NCBI GenBank assembly: GCA_035505775.1
Contig: DATJQN010000015.1
Location: forward strand, 1-10,761
Length of the DNA: 10,761 nt
Direction of reading: 5' to 3'
From: JAJXZP01 sp035505775
Lineage (GTDB): Bacteria > Spirochaetota > Spirochaetia > Treponematales > Rectinemataceae
The notes below the pieces were generated by a model. That model was not told the DNA's origin. It made no database searches and worked only from the letters and a program-made list of their open reading frames with translations. Every line of letters starts with the position of its first letter. Position 1 is the first letter of the stretch. Positions 1 to 6,915 of this stretch are shown here, one piece after another. A program made the translations under genes and the position numbers.

Positions 1-1579
1 TTTCGCGCTTGAGCCGGGAGGGGGGGATGAAAAGCGCGGCCAGCTCGACGTTCTCGGAATGAGCGTCCCGCCCGGGCAGCGCGACCTCGCCCCCGACCAG
101 GTGGGGAACGAGGACAAAGTCGGCATCTCCCGATTCGGAAAAGACGCTCAGGGCATCCAGCAGCCCGCCGGGGCGTCGCGAGCGCTGGAGATCGAGCTGC
201 TCTCCGGGTGCTATGTCGATTTCATTCCTGCCTGCCCCGGGAAACAGCGGGGCTCGGATGTGGAGCGATAGTCCCTCGGTGCCTATCCGCAGGTCTCCGT
301 CCAGGGCCTGGCGCTCTGGAGCATACTCTTCCGGACTCGGCCGGCGCCGGTCCTGCTCCCGGGCGGAGATACGGCGCAGCTCTGACCCCGTGGGGGCCGA
401 AGCGGGGCACTCCAGTTCGACCCGCATGCCGGGCCGGGCCTGCACGATCTCGCGCCCGGTCCGTGCATCGCACAGGCCGGTCACGGCGAAGGGAAGGGGA
501 CGGCGCGGATCGCCGGCCTCGAACATGAGGAGACCGTCGCGCAGTCCGAGTCTCGACTCGAGATCGACGACAATCCGCCCTCCCCCGCTCTCCACGATCC
601 TGCCCGCGAGAGCGCCGCGATGCCCGGGATACTGGGCGTCGATCATGTCCTGCCCTCCACGCGCAAAGAGCCAGGCCTCGGTGGGAGAACGCGCGAAGGC
701 GATCCGCGCGGCACAGTCCCTCCTCGCCAGTTCTTCGTCGTCGGGCCCCTCCCCCGCAAGCCTGTCGAGCATCCCGCGATACAGTTGCGCCACCGAGTAA
801 CAGTACTCGGGGGCTTTCATGCGCCCCTCGACCTTGAGGCTCGCTGCACCGGCGTCGGCGAGTTCAGCTACCCGCGCGGCAAGGTTAAGGTCCTTGCAGG
901 AAAACCAGTACGAGGACTCCGAACGCTCCCCATCACCGGGGGCGTTGTAGTAGGAGCGACAGACCTGGGCGCACTCTCCCCTGTTCCCCGATCGGCCCAA
1001 AAGGGTACCGGAGGCCAGGCAGAGGCCGGAGAAGGAGTAGCAGAGCGCGCCATGGACGAAGACCTCGAACTCCATCGAGGGCAGGGCCGCGGCGAATCGC
1101 CGCAGAGTGGCCAGCGAGCTCTCCCGAGGAAGGACTATTCGCGACACGCCGAGCTCGGCCGCGAGCGATGCTGCCTCAGGCGTTTGGACCGCCATCTGCG
1201 TGGAGGCATGGAGGGCGAGAGCGGGAAATCGATCGCGAACAAGCCGCACCAGGCCCCAGTCCTGGACGATGAGTGCATCGGGGGGAAATCGCGAGAGGAA
1301 CACGAGCAGCCGGCTGATCTCCTCAAGCTCGCGCTCGAGCACGATGGTGTTGAGGGTCACATAAAGCCGAATGCCGCGCTGACGGGCGTGGCGAAGCAGC
1401 CGGCGGTAGTCCACCGGGTCAAAGTTGCGCGCCTGCTTCCGGGCAGAAAACGAGGCGAAGCCGAAGTACAGGGCGTCGGCTCCCCCGTCGATGGCAGCGA
1501 TGGCGGCATCGAAGCTTCCGGCCGGGAGGAGGAGCTCCGGCACGCTGCGGACTCCGCGGGTGGTGACGGGCTGCGTCAT
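1..1579 (-). CDS. U32 family protein (RlhA/YdcP-like RNA hydroxylase superfamily), C-terminus cut by window edge
   Basis: Translating the minus strand from the ATG at 1579 gives 526 open codons that run off the left edge, so the C-terminus is missing. The start is secure: an in-frame TAG lies four codons upstream (1589-1591) with no other start codon between. Residues 14-270 form the U32 catalytic barrel. They contain an ELLLPAGSFDAA opening, the U32 signature at about 172-190 (EVFVHGALCYSFSGLC), a GNRGECAQVCR segment at about 198-208, and KDLNL...SLKVEGRMK at about 229-255. Cys180, Cys187 and Cys203, plus Cys207 or Cys228, are candidate [4Fe-4S] ligands, by analogy with UbiU/UbiV, where this was shown. 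The part beyond about residue 320 matches the extra C-terminal region of long U32 proteins (DUF3656-like). Long members such as E. coli RlhA hydroxylate 23S rRNA, and TrhP-type members hydroxylate tRNA U34; the older 'collagenase-like peptidase' label is probably misleading. The exact RNA target is not determinable. Family assignment is near certain. Confidence 0.93.
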   Translation of the reverse strand, partial: MTQPVTTRGVRSVPELLLPAGSFDAAIAAIDGGADALYFGFASFSARKQARNFDPVDYRRLLRHARQRGIRLYVTLNTIVLERELEEISRLLVFLSRFPPDALIVQDWGLVRLVRDRFPALALHASTQMAVQTPEAASLAAELGVSRIVLPRESSLATLRRFAAALPSMEFEVFVHGALCYSFSGLCLASGTLLGRSGNRGECAQVCRSYYNAPGDGERSESSYWFSCKDLNLAARVAELADAGAASLKVEGRMKAPEYCYSVAQLYRGMLDRLAGEGPDDEELARRDCAARIAFARSPTEAWLFARGGQDMIDAQYPGHRGALAGRIVESGGGRIVVDLESRLGLRDGLLMFEAGDPRRPLPFAVTGLCDARTGREIVQARPGMRVELECPASAPTGSELRRISAREQDRRRPSPEEYAPERQALDGDLRIGTEGLSLHIRAPLFPGAGRNEIDIAPGEQLDLQRSRRPGGLLDALSVFSESGDADFVLVPHLVGGEVALPGRDAHSENVELAALFIPPSRLKRE

Positions 1580-1585
1580 GGCGCG

Positions 1586-1614
1586 ACGCTAGCACGAAGC
1601 GGCCGGCGCATCAA
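1586..1614 (-). promoter_or_regulatory. Weak candidate promoter for the U32 gene, implying a leaderless transcript
   Basis: On the minus strand TTGATG (1609-1614) is followed after 17 bases by TAGCGT (1586-1591). The first matches the -35 consensus at four of six positions, the second matches -10 at three. Transcription starting about seven bases after the -10 would begin at or next to the ATG at 1579, and there is no Shine-Dalgarno sequence ahead of that ATG. Both facts would fit a leaderless mRNA, but the -10 is poor, so this is only a candidate. Confidence 0.2.
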
Positions 1615-1702
1615 GTGAAGCCCCCATCGGCCGGATCACATGGATGCAGGGCAGAGGAACCCACTTGCCTAATCCAGGCTTTTCTGCCAGAAAGTCCCTA
1701 CC

Positions 1703-3337
1703 GTGATAAGCGTCAGTGACCTCGCGCTCGCCTTCGGGGAGCGCGTTCTTTTCAAGGATGTCAATCTCAAGTTCACGCCCGGCAACTGCTACGGGATCAT
1801 CGGCGCCAACGGGGCGGGCAAGTCCACCCTCCTTCGCCTCCTAGCCGGAGAGCTCAAGGCCGACCGGGGAGAAATATCGCTGGGCGCCGGAAAGCGCATG
1901 GCCTCGCTCCAGCAGGACCATTTCGCCTTCGACGAGCACCGGGTGCTTGAAACGGTCATGATGGGGTGGCCCCGGCTCTATGCGATCAAGCGTGAGCGCG
2001 AGACCCTCTACGAAAAAGAGGACTTCACGGAAGCCGACGGTCTCCGCGCGAGCGAGCTCGAGGCCGAGTTCGCCGAGCTCGGCGGCTGGGAGGCGGAATC
2101 CCAGGCCGCCGTCCTGATGTCCGGCCTGGGCGTGCCGGAGAGTCATCACGAAAAACTCATGCGGGAGGTCGACGAAGGCATCAAGGTCCGGGTGCTGCTC
2201 GCCCAGGCCATCTTCGGGAATCCCGACATCCTCCTCCTCGACGAGCCCACCAATGGGCTCGATCTCGAGTCCATCGCCTGGCTCGAGGAATTCCTCATCG
2301 AATTTCCGAACATCGTGATCGTGGTGTCGCACGACCGCCACTTCCTCAACGCAGTATGCACCCACACCTGCGACATCGACTTCGGCAGGGTCCGCATGTA
2401 TGCCGGCAACTACGACTTCTGGTATCGCATGAACCGGATACTTGTGCAGCAGCAGAAGGACGAGAAACGCCGCCGGGAAGAGAAGATGAAGGACCTGAAG
2501 GAGTTCATCCAGCGTTTCGCCTCCAACGCATCCAAGAGCCGGCAGGCCACTTCGCGCAAGAAGATTCTCGAGAAGCTCGAACTCGACGACTATGTTCCTT
2601 CGAGCAGGCGATTCCCGTACGTCGGGTTCAAGCCCGACCGCGATGTCGGCAACAACGTGCTCCGGGTGGCCGGGCTCACGAAGAACGGCGAAGGCCAGGG
2701 CCTTCTCACCGGCTTCGATCTCACCGTCAATCGCGGGGACAAGATCGCCTTTGTCGGGAGGGAACACCTGGCCAAGACCACGTTCTTCCAGCTGATCGCC
2801 GGCGAGGAGAAGGCCGACGCCGGTGATATCGTCTGGGGCCAGACAATCAGCTATTCCTATTTTCCCCGGGACAACACCCGGCTCTTCGACTCCGATCTCT
2901 CCATCACGGACTGGCTGAGGCAGTTCACGAACTCGGACGACGAGACCTATGTTCGATCCTTTCTCGGGAGGATGCTCTTTTCCGGCGACGAGGCGCTCAA
3001 GCCGGTTCGCGTACTTTCAGGCGGCGAAAAGGTCCGGTGCCTGCTCTCCAAGCTCATGCTCTCCGGGGCGAACTGCCTCATACTCGATGAACCGACAAAC
3101 CATCTGGACCTCGAGGCGATCACCGCGCTCAACGACGGGCTCGTCGAGTTTCCCGGGGTGCTGCTGTTCACGAGCCACGATCATGAGTTCATCACCTCCA
3201 TCGCCACGCGGATCGTCGAGATCTGCCCCGGCGGAGTCATAGACCGCTCCATGAGCTTCGACGATTACCTGGTGGACAAGCAGGTCTCGGAACTCAGGGA
3301 TCGCCTCTACCACGGGCACATGATCGCGGAGATGTGA
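1703..3337 (+). CDS. ykpA: ABC-F family ATPase, YkpA/YbiT group (ribosome-associated translation factor)
   Basis: The product is 544 residues, the usual length for this group. It has two ABC ATPase domains, a basic charged linker at about 248-325, and no membrane segments, which is the ABC-F layout. ABC-F proteins bind the ribosomal E site and act on stalled or misfolded translation states; they are cytosolic and not transporters. Domain 1 has Walker A GANGAGKST (34-42), Walker B with DEPTNGLD (180-187), and a degenerate signature around 155-163 (EVDEGIKVR instead of LSGGEKxR). Domain 2 has a degenerate P-loop (GREHLAKTT, 352-360) but intact LSGGEK (438-443), LDEPTNHLD (461-469) and FTSHDH switch. 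From memory, B. subtilis YkpA has the same pattern of weak signature 1 and weak P-loop 2, and resembles this protein over its full length. The GTG at 1703 is the only usable start: an in-frame TAA lies at 1670-1672 with no start codon between. The ribosome binding site is weak. It appears monocistronic and converges on the kinase gene. Confidence 0.93.
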   Translation: MISVSDLALAFGERVLFKDVNLKFTPGNCYGIIGANGAGKSTLLRLLAGELKADRGEISLGAGKRMASLQQDHFAFDEHRVLETVMMGWPRLYAIKRERETLYEKEDFTEADGLRASELEAEFAELGGWEAESQAAVLMSGLGVPESHHEKLMREVDEGIKVRVLLAQAIFGNPDILLLDEPTNGLDLESIAWLEEFLIEFPNIVIVVSHDRHFLNAVCTHTCDIDFGRVRMYAGNYDFWYRMNRILVQQQKDEKRRREEKMKDLKEFIQRFASNASKSRQATSRKKILEKLELDDYVPSSRRFPYVGFKPDRDVGNNVLRVAGLTKNGEGQGLLTGFDLTVNRGDKIAFVGREHLAKTTFFQLIAGEEKADAGDIVWGQTISYSYFPRDNTRLFDSDLSITDWLRQFTNSDDETYVRSFLGRMLFSGDEALKPVRVLSGGEKVRCLLSKLMLSGANCLILDEPTNHLDLEAITALNDGLVEFPGVLLFTSHDHEFITSIATRIVEICPGGVIDRSMSFDDYLVDKQVSELRDRLYHGHMIAEM

Positions 3338-3355
3338 GCCGGCCGACCTGCCCCC

Positions 3356-5209
3356 CTACTTGGCAGCGGGAAGTCTCACGCTGAACGTGGTCTTCCCCGG
3401 CCGAGAATCGAAGACTATGCTGCCGCCGAATCCCTCGACGATTGTCCTGCAGATCTCCAGACCGAGCCCCGAGCCCTCTCCGGGCTTCTTGGTCGTGAAG
3501 AAGGGCGTGAAGATCCGGTCGTGAATCTCAGCCGGTATTCCCGGGCCGTCGTCGGTGAAGTCCACGCATACGTTGTCGTCCTCGTCGTACACTTCGATGC
3601 TGAGGCTCCCGGAGAAGTCCATGGCCTGGAGGGCGTTGTTCATGAGGTTGGTCCAGACCTGGGCCAGCTTTTCAGGGTTGGCGAGGGCCTTGCGCTCGCT
3701 GTGGAACCGCGTGAAGAGCTCGTTGAGCCGCTTGGTTCTGGAGCGGTAGATCGTGAGAATGGTCTCGATGCTGCGTGCGACGTCCACAGGACCGAGCCGC
3801 GCATCCTCGTCCTTGTGGGCGTAGATGCGGAGCGCCTCGATCACCCGGACTGCCTGTGCCGAGGCTGTCGCGATGATCGAGGCCGAGCGTTTGAGCACGG
3901 AGAGCTCGTAGATCGCGGCGATCAGCCTGGTGCCGCGGCTTCCTGCGACCGCCTCGGGTATCACGGCAGGCTCCCGAACACCGCAGTCCATGAGGAGATC
4001 CGCCCCCTCCTCCGGCTCCGGAACTCCCCGGCTCCGCAGTTCCGCGGCGATCGCCTCCCGCTGGCGGCCCAGGGCGGCCCGGTCCTCGCGCTGATAGGGA
4101 ACGGTCAGCCCTTCCAGCAGCCCGAGCACGGATTGCAGTTCCTCGCGTTTGAGGTGCTCGATCGCCGCGGGAAGGCCGTCCATCGTACGCGCCACGGCGC
4201 TGTCGAGCGATTCGGCGGCCGAGCCGATGGCCCCGAGCGGCGTATTGAGCTCATGCGCGATGCCGGCGACCAGTTGGCCGAGGGCCGCGAGCTTCTCGGT
4301 CTCGACGAGGTCGTTCTTGATGCGTTCCACGTGCGCGAGGGATTCCTGAAGTTCGCTGTTCAAAGCCTCGAGTCGTTTGTTGGCGCGCACGAGCTCCGCG
4401 GTGCGCTCGTCGACCCTGGTCTCGAGTCCTTTCGTCAGCGAATGGATTCTGGCCGCCATGGATCCAAACTCGGCGGCGAGCACGCCGACCTCATCGCTCT
4501 CGCCAAGGAAGCCCTTTCGCACCGGGGCGGGACTTTCGACGCTCGGGTCCAGTCGGCCTTCGCCCATGGCGCGGACACGATCCGTGAGGCGCACCAGCGG
4601 CTGGGACACCATGCGGGCGATCAAGAGGAAGCCGATCCCTGCGAGCGCGACAAAAATGAGCGAAACGGCCACCGAGACGGCCGCCGCACCCCGCAAGGGA
4701 CCCACCACGCTGTTCTCGTTTCCGGCAAGCACAAGAACCCAGCGCCAGGGAGCGAAGTAGCGATGCTCGATCACGTAGCGGTCGTTCGGGAAGGAAAGGA
4801 AGGGCGACCGGCCGACGAAGCTTCCGTCCTTCGTGGAAAGGACTGCGTGCAGGGGGTCAGAGCTTGGAAGGCTGCGTCCGATCGGCTCGATATTCCCCGC
4901 GAGATATTCCCCCGTCGAGGTGAATATCAGATATTCCTCTCCCTGGCCGAGGAGATCGGTGAAATAGCGACTTATGGCGTCCCTCGCGTTCTGCATGAAG
5001 AACTCATTGTCCTGCAGCCCGACCTTCGCCAGAACGTCGTACGATGAAGCGACGCGGCTCTGGAGGAGGCTGAGCTTTGTCGCGAGAAGCTCTTCCTTGT
5101 TCTGAACCACCTCGCGCGTGACCATCGTCGAGAAGAGACCGAGCGCGGCCAGAAGCGGAACGACGACCAAAGGAATACCCAGAAGCTGCAATCGTGACCT
5201 GAACCGCAC
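3356..5209 (-). CDS. Membrane sensor histidine kinase with extracytoplasmic domain and HAMP
   Basis: Using the GTG at 5209, the product is 617 residues. TM1 spans about 9-30, an extracytoplasmic single-Cache/PAS-like domain about 31-170, and TM2 about 174-198. A HAMP domain (about 199-258) and a coiled coil (about 259-310) follow, then the dimerisation/phosphoacceptor domain with GIAHELNTPLGAI (phosphorylated His319). The HATPase domain has the N box around 511-530 (TNLMNNALQAM), G1 DDGPGIP (553-559), F box FTPFFTTK (567-574) and G2 GEGSGLGL (577-584). About 110 residues separate the H-box helix from the second helix (SASIIATASAQAVRVIEALRIYAH), far more than in ordinary HisKA domains. I recall similar 'LNTPLGAI' kinases with this insert in cyanobacteria and others. 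There is no receiver domain. The start at 5209 is preferred over the GTG at 5233 because AGAGGAG sits 6 bases before it and it avoids overlap with the upstream gene. The gene follows the SBP gene by 13 bases. The ligand is unknown. Confidence 0.92.
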   Translation of the reverse strand: MRFRSRLQLLGIPLVVVPLLAALGLFSTMVTREVVQNKEELLATKLSLLQSRVASSYDVLAKVGLQDNEFFMQNARDAISRYFTDLLGQGEEYLIFTSTGEYLAGNIEPIGRSLPSSDPLHAVLSTKDGSFVGRSPFLSFPNDRYVIEHRYFAPWRWVLVLAGNENSVVGPLRGAAAVSVAVSLIFVALAGIGFLLIARMVSQPLVRLTDRVRAMGEGRLDPSVESPAPVRKGFLGESDEVGVLAAEFGSMAARIHSLTKGLETRVDERTAELVRANKRLEALNSELQESLAHVERIKNDLVETEKLAALGQLVAGIAHELNTPLGAIGSAAESLDSAVARTMDGLPAAIEHLKREELQSVLGLLEGLTVPYQREDRAALGRQREAIAAELRSRGVPEPEEGADLLMDCGVREPAVIPEAVAGSRGTRLIAAIYELSVLKRSASIIATASAQAVRVIEALRIYAHKDEDARLGPVDVARSIETILTIYRSRTKRLNELFTRFHSERKALANPEKLAQVWTNLMNNALQAMDFSGSLSIEVYDEDDNVCVDFTDDGPGIPAEIHDRIFTPFFTTKKPGEGSGLGLEICRTIVEGFGGSIVFDSRPGKTTFSVRLPAAK

Positions 5210-5215
5210 CGAGGA

Positions 5216-5222
5216 CTCCTCT
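5216..5222 (-). promoter_or_regulatory. Ribosome binding site that decides the kinase start
   Basis: The minus strand reads AGAGGAG directly after the TAG stop (5223-5225) of the upstream SBP gene, then six bases, then GTG at 5209. This is ideal spacing. The longer reading frame from GTG 5233 has its start inside the SBP coding end and no comparable site. The adjacency of stop and ribosome binding site suggests translational coupling of the two genes. Confidence 0.75.
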
Positions 5223-6707
5223 CTACTTGGCACCCGTTTCTGCCGCCGCCGTCATCGCGTCGATATATGCCGTGAAATCCATCTTGAAGGTCTTGGACCA
5301 GAGCGCCGGCAGGAGGCCGGAGTCCCGCGACGCATTGAAGAAACTCTGGACGATGGATGCGAATACCTCATCGTCTTTCTTCACCGCCCAGGCCACGCCC
5401 TGCAGTTCCGAGAAAAACGGCGAGAGGCCGAAGTCCCTGATCTCCTCCGATTTGAGAGCGAATATGACGCTGCCGTCCAGTATATAGTCGGCCTTTCCGG
5501 CCCTGACAAGGCGGAACAGCCCGTCCTCACTGCGATCGTAGACGAAGGACAGGTGGAGGTTGTTCTTCTCGGCGAATTCCTGGAGCGTCTTCTGCTGGAC
5601 ACTGTCCTTGATGACGGCGAAGCGTTTCCCGTCCAGGTCCCGTATCGACTTCAGCTCCTCTCCCTTTCTTCCGGCCAGCTGATTGCGGATCGGGTAGATC
5701 GTGATCATCTTCATGAGCCGTTCCCGCCAGGGCGTCACCCCCATGGGATTCGCGTAGACGTCGACGTGCTTCAGCAGATCCGGCGTGTAGTCGTAGTCGC
5801 GCATTCCGAGATCGGCGGGCATTACGCCGTCATGGGTGAAGAAGCTCTTCACATCCTTCTGTACGTTCAGGTTCAGCCTTAATCCGAGCGAGTTTGCGAG
5901 CGTCACGACCAGGTCGAAGTCGAAGCCGAGGATATGCCCGTCGGGCTGGGGCACATAGGCATACATGCCTCCTTCTCGGACTGCGGCCGTCAGCTTCCCT
6001 CCCTCGCCGCGCCGGCGGGCAAGCCATGTTCGCTGGGAGGGATTGAGTGCGAGATACTGAGCCCTCAGGATGCCGTCGAACCCGATGGAGTCAAAGTAGC
6101 GCTGGGCCGCCCCGGTGCCGAGGCTCCGGTCGATATCCCGGGCAAGACCGCCGTCCTGCCGGGCCCGGGCCAGACTGGCGGCCAGGGACGCCGCCAGGCG
6201 GGGGTGGGCAGGAGCGCACAGCCACCACGCGACCTCCGGCCCTTGGGGAAGGCTGCCGCGCACCGGCAGAAAGGGCAGGAGTGCGGCCCCATCGAGGAAC
6301 GCCGGGGCCGAGGGCAGGAAACCCACGACCAGGTCACAGCTGCGGAAGATGGCCGACGGCGCCGTGGAGTCGACCTGGCCGGTGGAAACCACGGCCTCCA
6401 GGCCCAGCGCGCTCGCCAGTTCGCGGGCCATGGCCCCAAGATAGGCAGAGACCTGATCGGCGGTCCCCAGATCCTGGGGGTGGCCCTCCACCGTCACGAG
6501 AATCCTGAGGCTCGTGCCGCCGAGCTCGCCTTGGAGCGCCGCCCTTCCATCTGTGGACAGCGTTGTGCTGCCGGCCGGAGCAGTAGCTTCAGGAACTGGA
6601 GCTCGCCCTGATCCTCCGCGGGATCGATCCACCCCACAGGCACCGAAGAGCATAAGCATGGCGACGGACAGAACAAGATGCCTCCAGAAAGATCGGGCAG
6701 CGCGCAT
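5223..6707 (-). CDS. Lipoprotein with C-terminal SBP_bac_3 solute-binding domain, probable partner of the adjacent kinase
   Basis: The product is 494 residues from ATG 6707. The signal peptide is residues 1-23 (basic start, then a run of V/L/M/A), ending FGA before Cys24, a relaxed lipobox of the kind common in spirochaetes. Residues 25-60 are a flexible Gly/Ser/Pro/Ala linker. Residues about 65-210 (starting LRILVTVEG) form an extra alpha/beta region with an SBP-like look but no clear motif. Residues about 236-485 are an SBP_bac_3 (family 3, amino-acid type) domain: a GHILGFDFDLVVTLANSLGL segment at about 257-276, a VTPWRERLMK region, LDGKRFAVIKDS at the lobe-2 entry, then KADYILDGS. It should be lipid-anchored outside the cytoplasmic membrane. 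No ABC permease or ATPase of the matching type is nearby; the next gene, 13 bases downstream, is a histidine kinase. A sensory role is therefore inferred. The ATG at 6740 is also in frame but lacks a ribosome binding site and would precede the signal peptide with 11 polar residues. Confidence 0.85.
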   Translation of the reverse strand: MRAARSFWRHLVLSVAMLMLFGACGVDRSRGGSGRAPVPEATAPAGSTTLSTDGRAALQGELGGTSLRILVTVEGHPQDLGTADQVSAYLGAMARELASALGLEAVVSTGQVDSTAPSAIFRSCDLVVGFLPSAPAFLDGAALLPFLPVRGSLPQGPEVAWWLCAPAHPRLAASLAASLARARQDGGLARDIDRSLGTGAAQRYFDSIGFDGILRAQYLALNPSQRTWLARRRGEGGKLTAAVREGGMYAYVPQPDGHILGFDFDLVVTLANSLGLRLNLNVQKDVKSFFTHDGVMPADLGMRDYDYTPDLLKHVDVYANPMGVTPWRERLMKMITIYPIRNQLAGRKGEELKSIRDLDGKRFAVIKDSVQQKTLQEFAEKNNLHLSFVYDRSEDGLFRLVRAGKADYILDGSVIFALKSEEIRDFGLSPFFSELQGVAWAVKKDDEVFASIVQSFFNASRDSGLLPALWSKTFKMDFTAYIDAMTAAAETGAK

Positions 6708-6712
6708 CGGAG

Positions 6713-6718
6713 CCTCCT
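6713..6718 (-). promoter_or_regulatory. Ribosome binding site that decides the SBP lipoprotein start
   Basis: The minus strand carries a perfect AGGAGG five bases before the ATG at 6707. This supports that start over the in-frame ATG at 6740 and places the hydrophobic signal sequence at the true N-terminus. Confidence 0.8.
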
Positions 6719-6738
6719 CGACTGCAATTCGCCTGGGC

Positions 6739-6744
6739 ATTCTA
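6739..6744 (-). promoter_or_regulatory. Candidate -10 element for the SBP-kinase operon
   Basis: TAGAAT on the minus strand matches the -10 consensus at five of six positions and lies in the AT-richest part of the divergent region, 32 bases before the preferred ATG. No good -35 is found at 17 bases; a TTGCTG lies 20 bases upstream. An activator-dependent promoter is possible. The element overlaps the alternative ATG at 6740, which further argues against that start. Confidence 0.3.
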
Positions 6745-6778
6745 ACTCAATTACCGGGACTGGACAGCAAAAATCACC

Positions 6779-6804
6779 GGGCCTCCTGACCCGGCGTCAG
6801 GCCC
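6779..6804. repeat. Imperfect inverted repeat in the divergent regulatory region
   Basis: CTGAC (6786-6790) and GTCAG (6796-6800) flank the 5-base spacer CCGGC. The arms extend outward with GGGC (6779-6782) and GCCC (6801-6804) across a 3-base bulge. It sits between the two divergent promoters, about 33 bases upstream of the rightward -35, where a regulator could bind. It could also be a chance product of GC-rich sequence. Confidence 0.3.
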
Positions 6805-6836
6805 GCGGCCCCGCCCTGCGCGACACCCGGCTCGCC

Positions 6837-6865
6837 TTGACGGAAGGCCGGAGGAGCCCTATTAT
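6837..6865 (+). promoter_or_regulatory. Sigma-70 type promoter of the BMP importer operon
   Basis: TTGACG (6837-6842, five of six to consensus) is followed by exactly 17 bases and then TATTAT (6860-6865, five of six). Predicted transcription start is about 6871-6873, leaving a leader of about 45 bases before the ATG at 6916. The TA-rich -10 stands out in a GC-rich setting. The leader is too short for a purine or FMN riboswitch. Confidence 0.7.
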
Positions 6866-6872
6866 TCCCGGA

Positions 6873-6888
6873 CGCCGGCGTTCCGGCG
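6873..6888 (+). promoter_or_regulatory. Perfect stem-loop at the predicted 5' end of the BMP mRNA
   Basis: CGCCGG (6873-6878) and CCGGCG (6883-6888) pair perfectly around the loop CGTT. The stem begins at or within a base or two of the predicted transcription start. In RNA it could protect the 5' end from decay. In DNA the dyad, just downstream of the -10, is also a classic operator position. The sequence does not decide between these roles. Confidence 0.5.
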
Positions 6889-6902
6889 CATCCGTAGTTC
6901 GT

Positions 6903-6908
6903 GGAGGG
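6903..6908 (+). promoter_or_regulatory. Ribosome binding site deciding the BMP lipoprotein start
   Basis: GGAGGG lies seven bases ahead of ATG 6916. The upstream in-frame GTG at 6901 overlaps this site and would add five residues before the basic signal-peptide start, so 6916 is preferred. Confidence 0.75.
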
Positions 6909-6915
6909 CTTGTCC

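Noticed and set aside
620..1618. Plus-strand open frame of 332 codons
   Set aside because: It is antisense to the U32 gene, whose translation carries the family signature throughout. The plus-strand product is charged, low in hydrophobic order and resembles no family.
1841..2767. Minus-strand open frame of 308 codons opposite the ABC-F gene
   Set aside because: It is antisense to clear ABC-F domain sequence, starts and ends within it, and shows no family features.
3338..3355. Possible bidirectional terminator between the converging ABC-F and kinase genes
   Set aside because: The 18-base gap has only a short GGCC-rich palindrome and no T-run on either strand, so no intrinsic terminator can be supported.
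3521..5047. Plus-strand open frame of 508 codons opposite the histidine kinase
   Set aside because: It is an antisense shadow typical of GC-rich genes. The minus strand has a complete set of kinase motifs and a good ribosome binding site; the plus-strand product has no recognisable domain.
6872..6915. Riboswitch (purine or FMN) ahead of the BMP operon
   Set aside because: With the promoter at 6837-6865 the leader is only about 45 bases, enough for one small hairpin but not for a known riboswitch of these classes.
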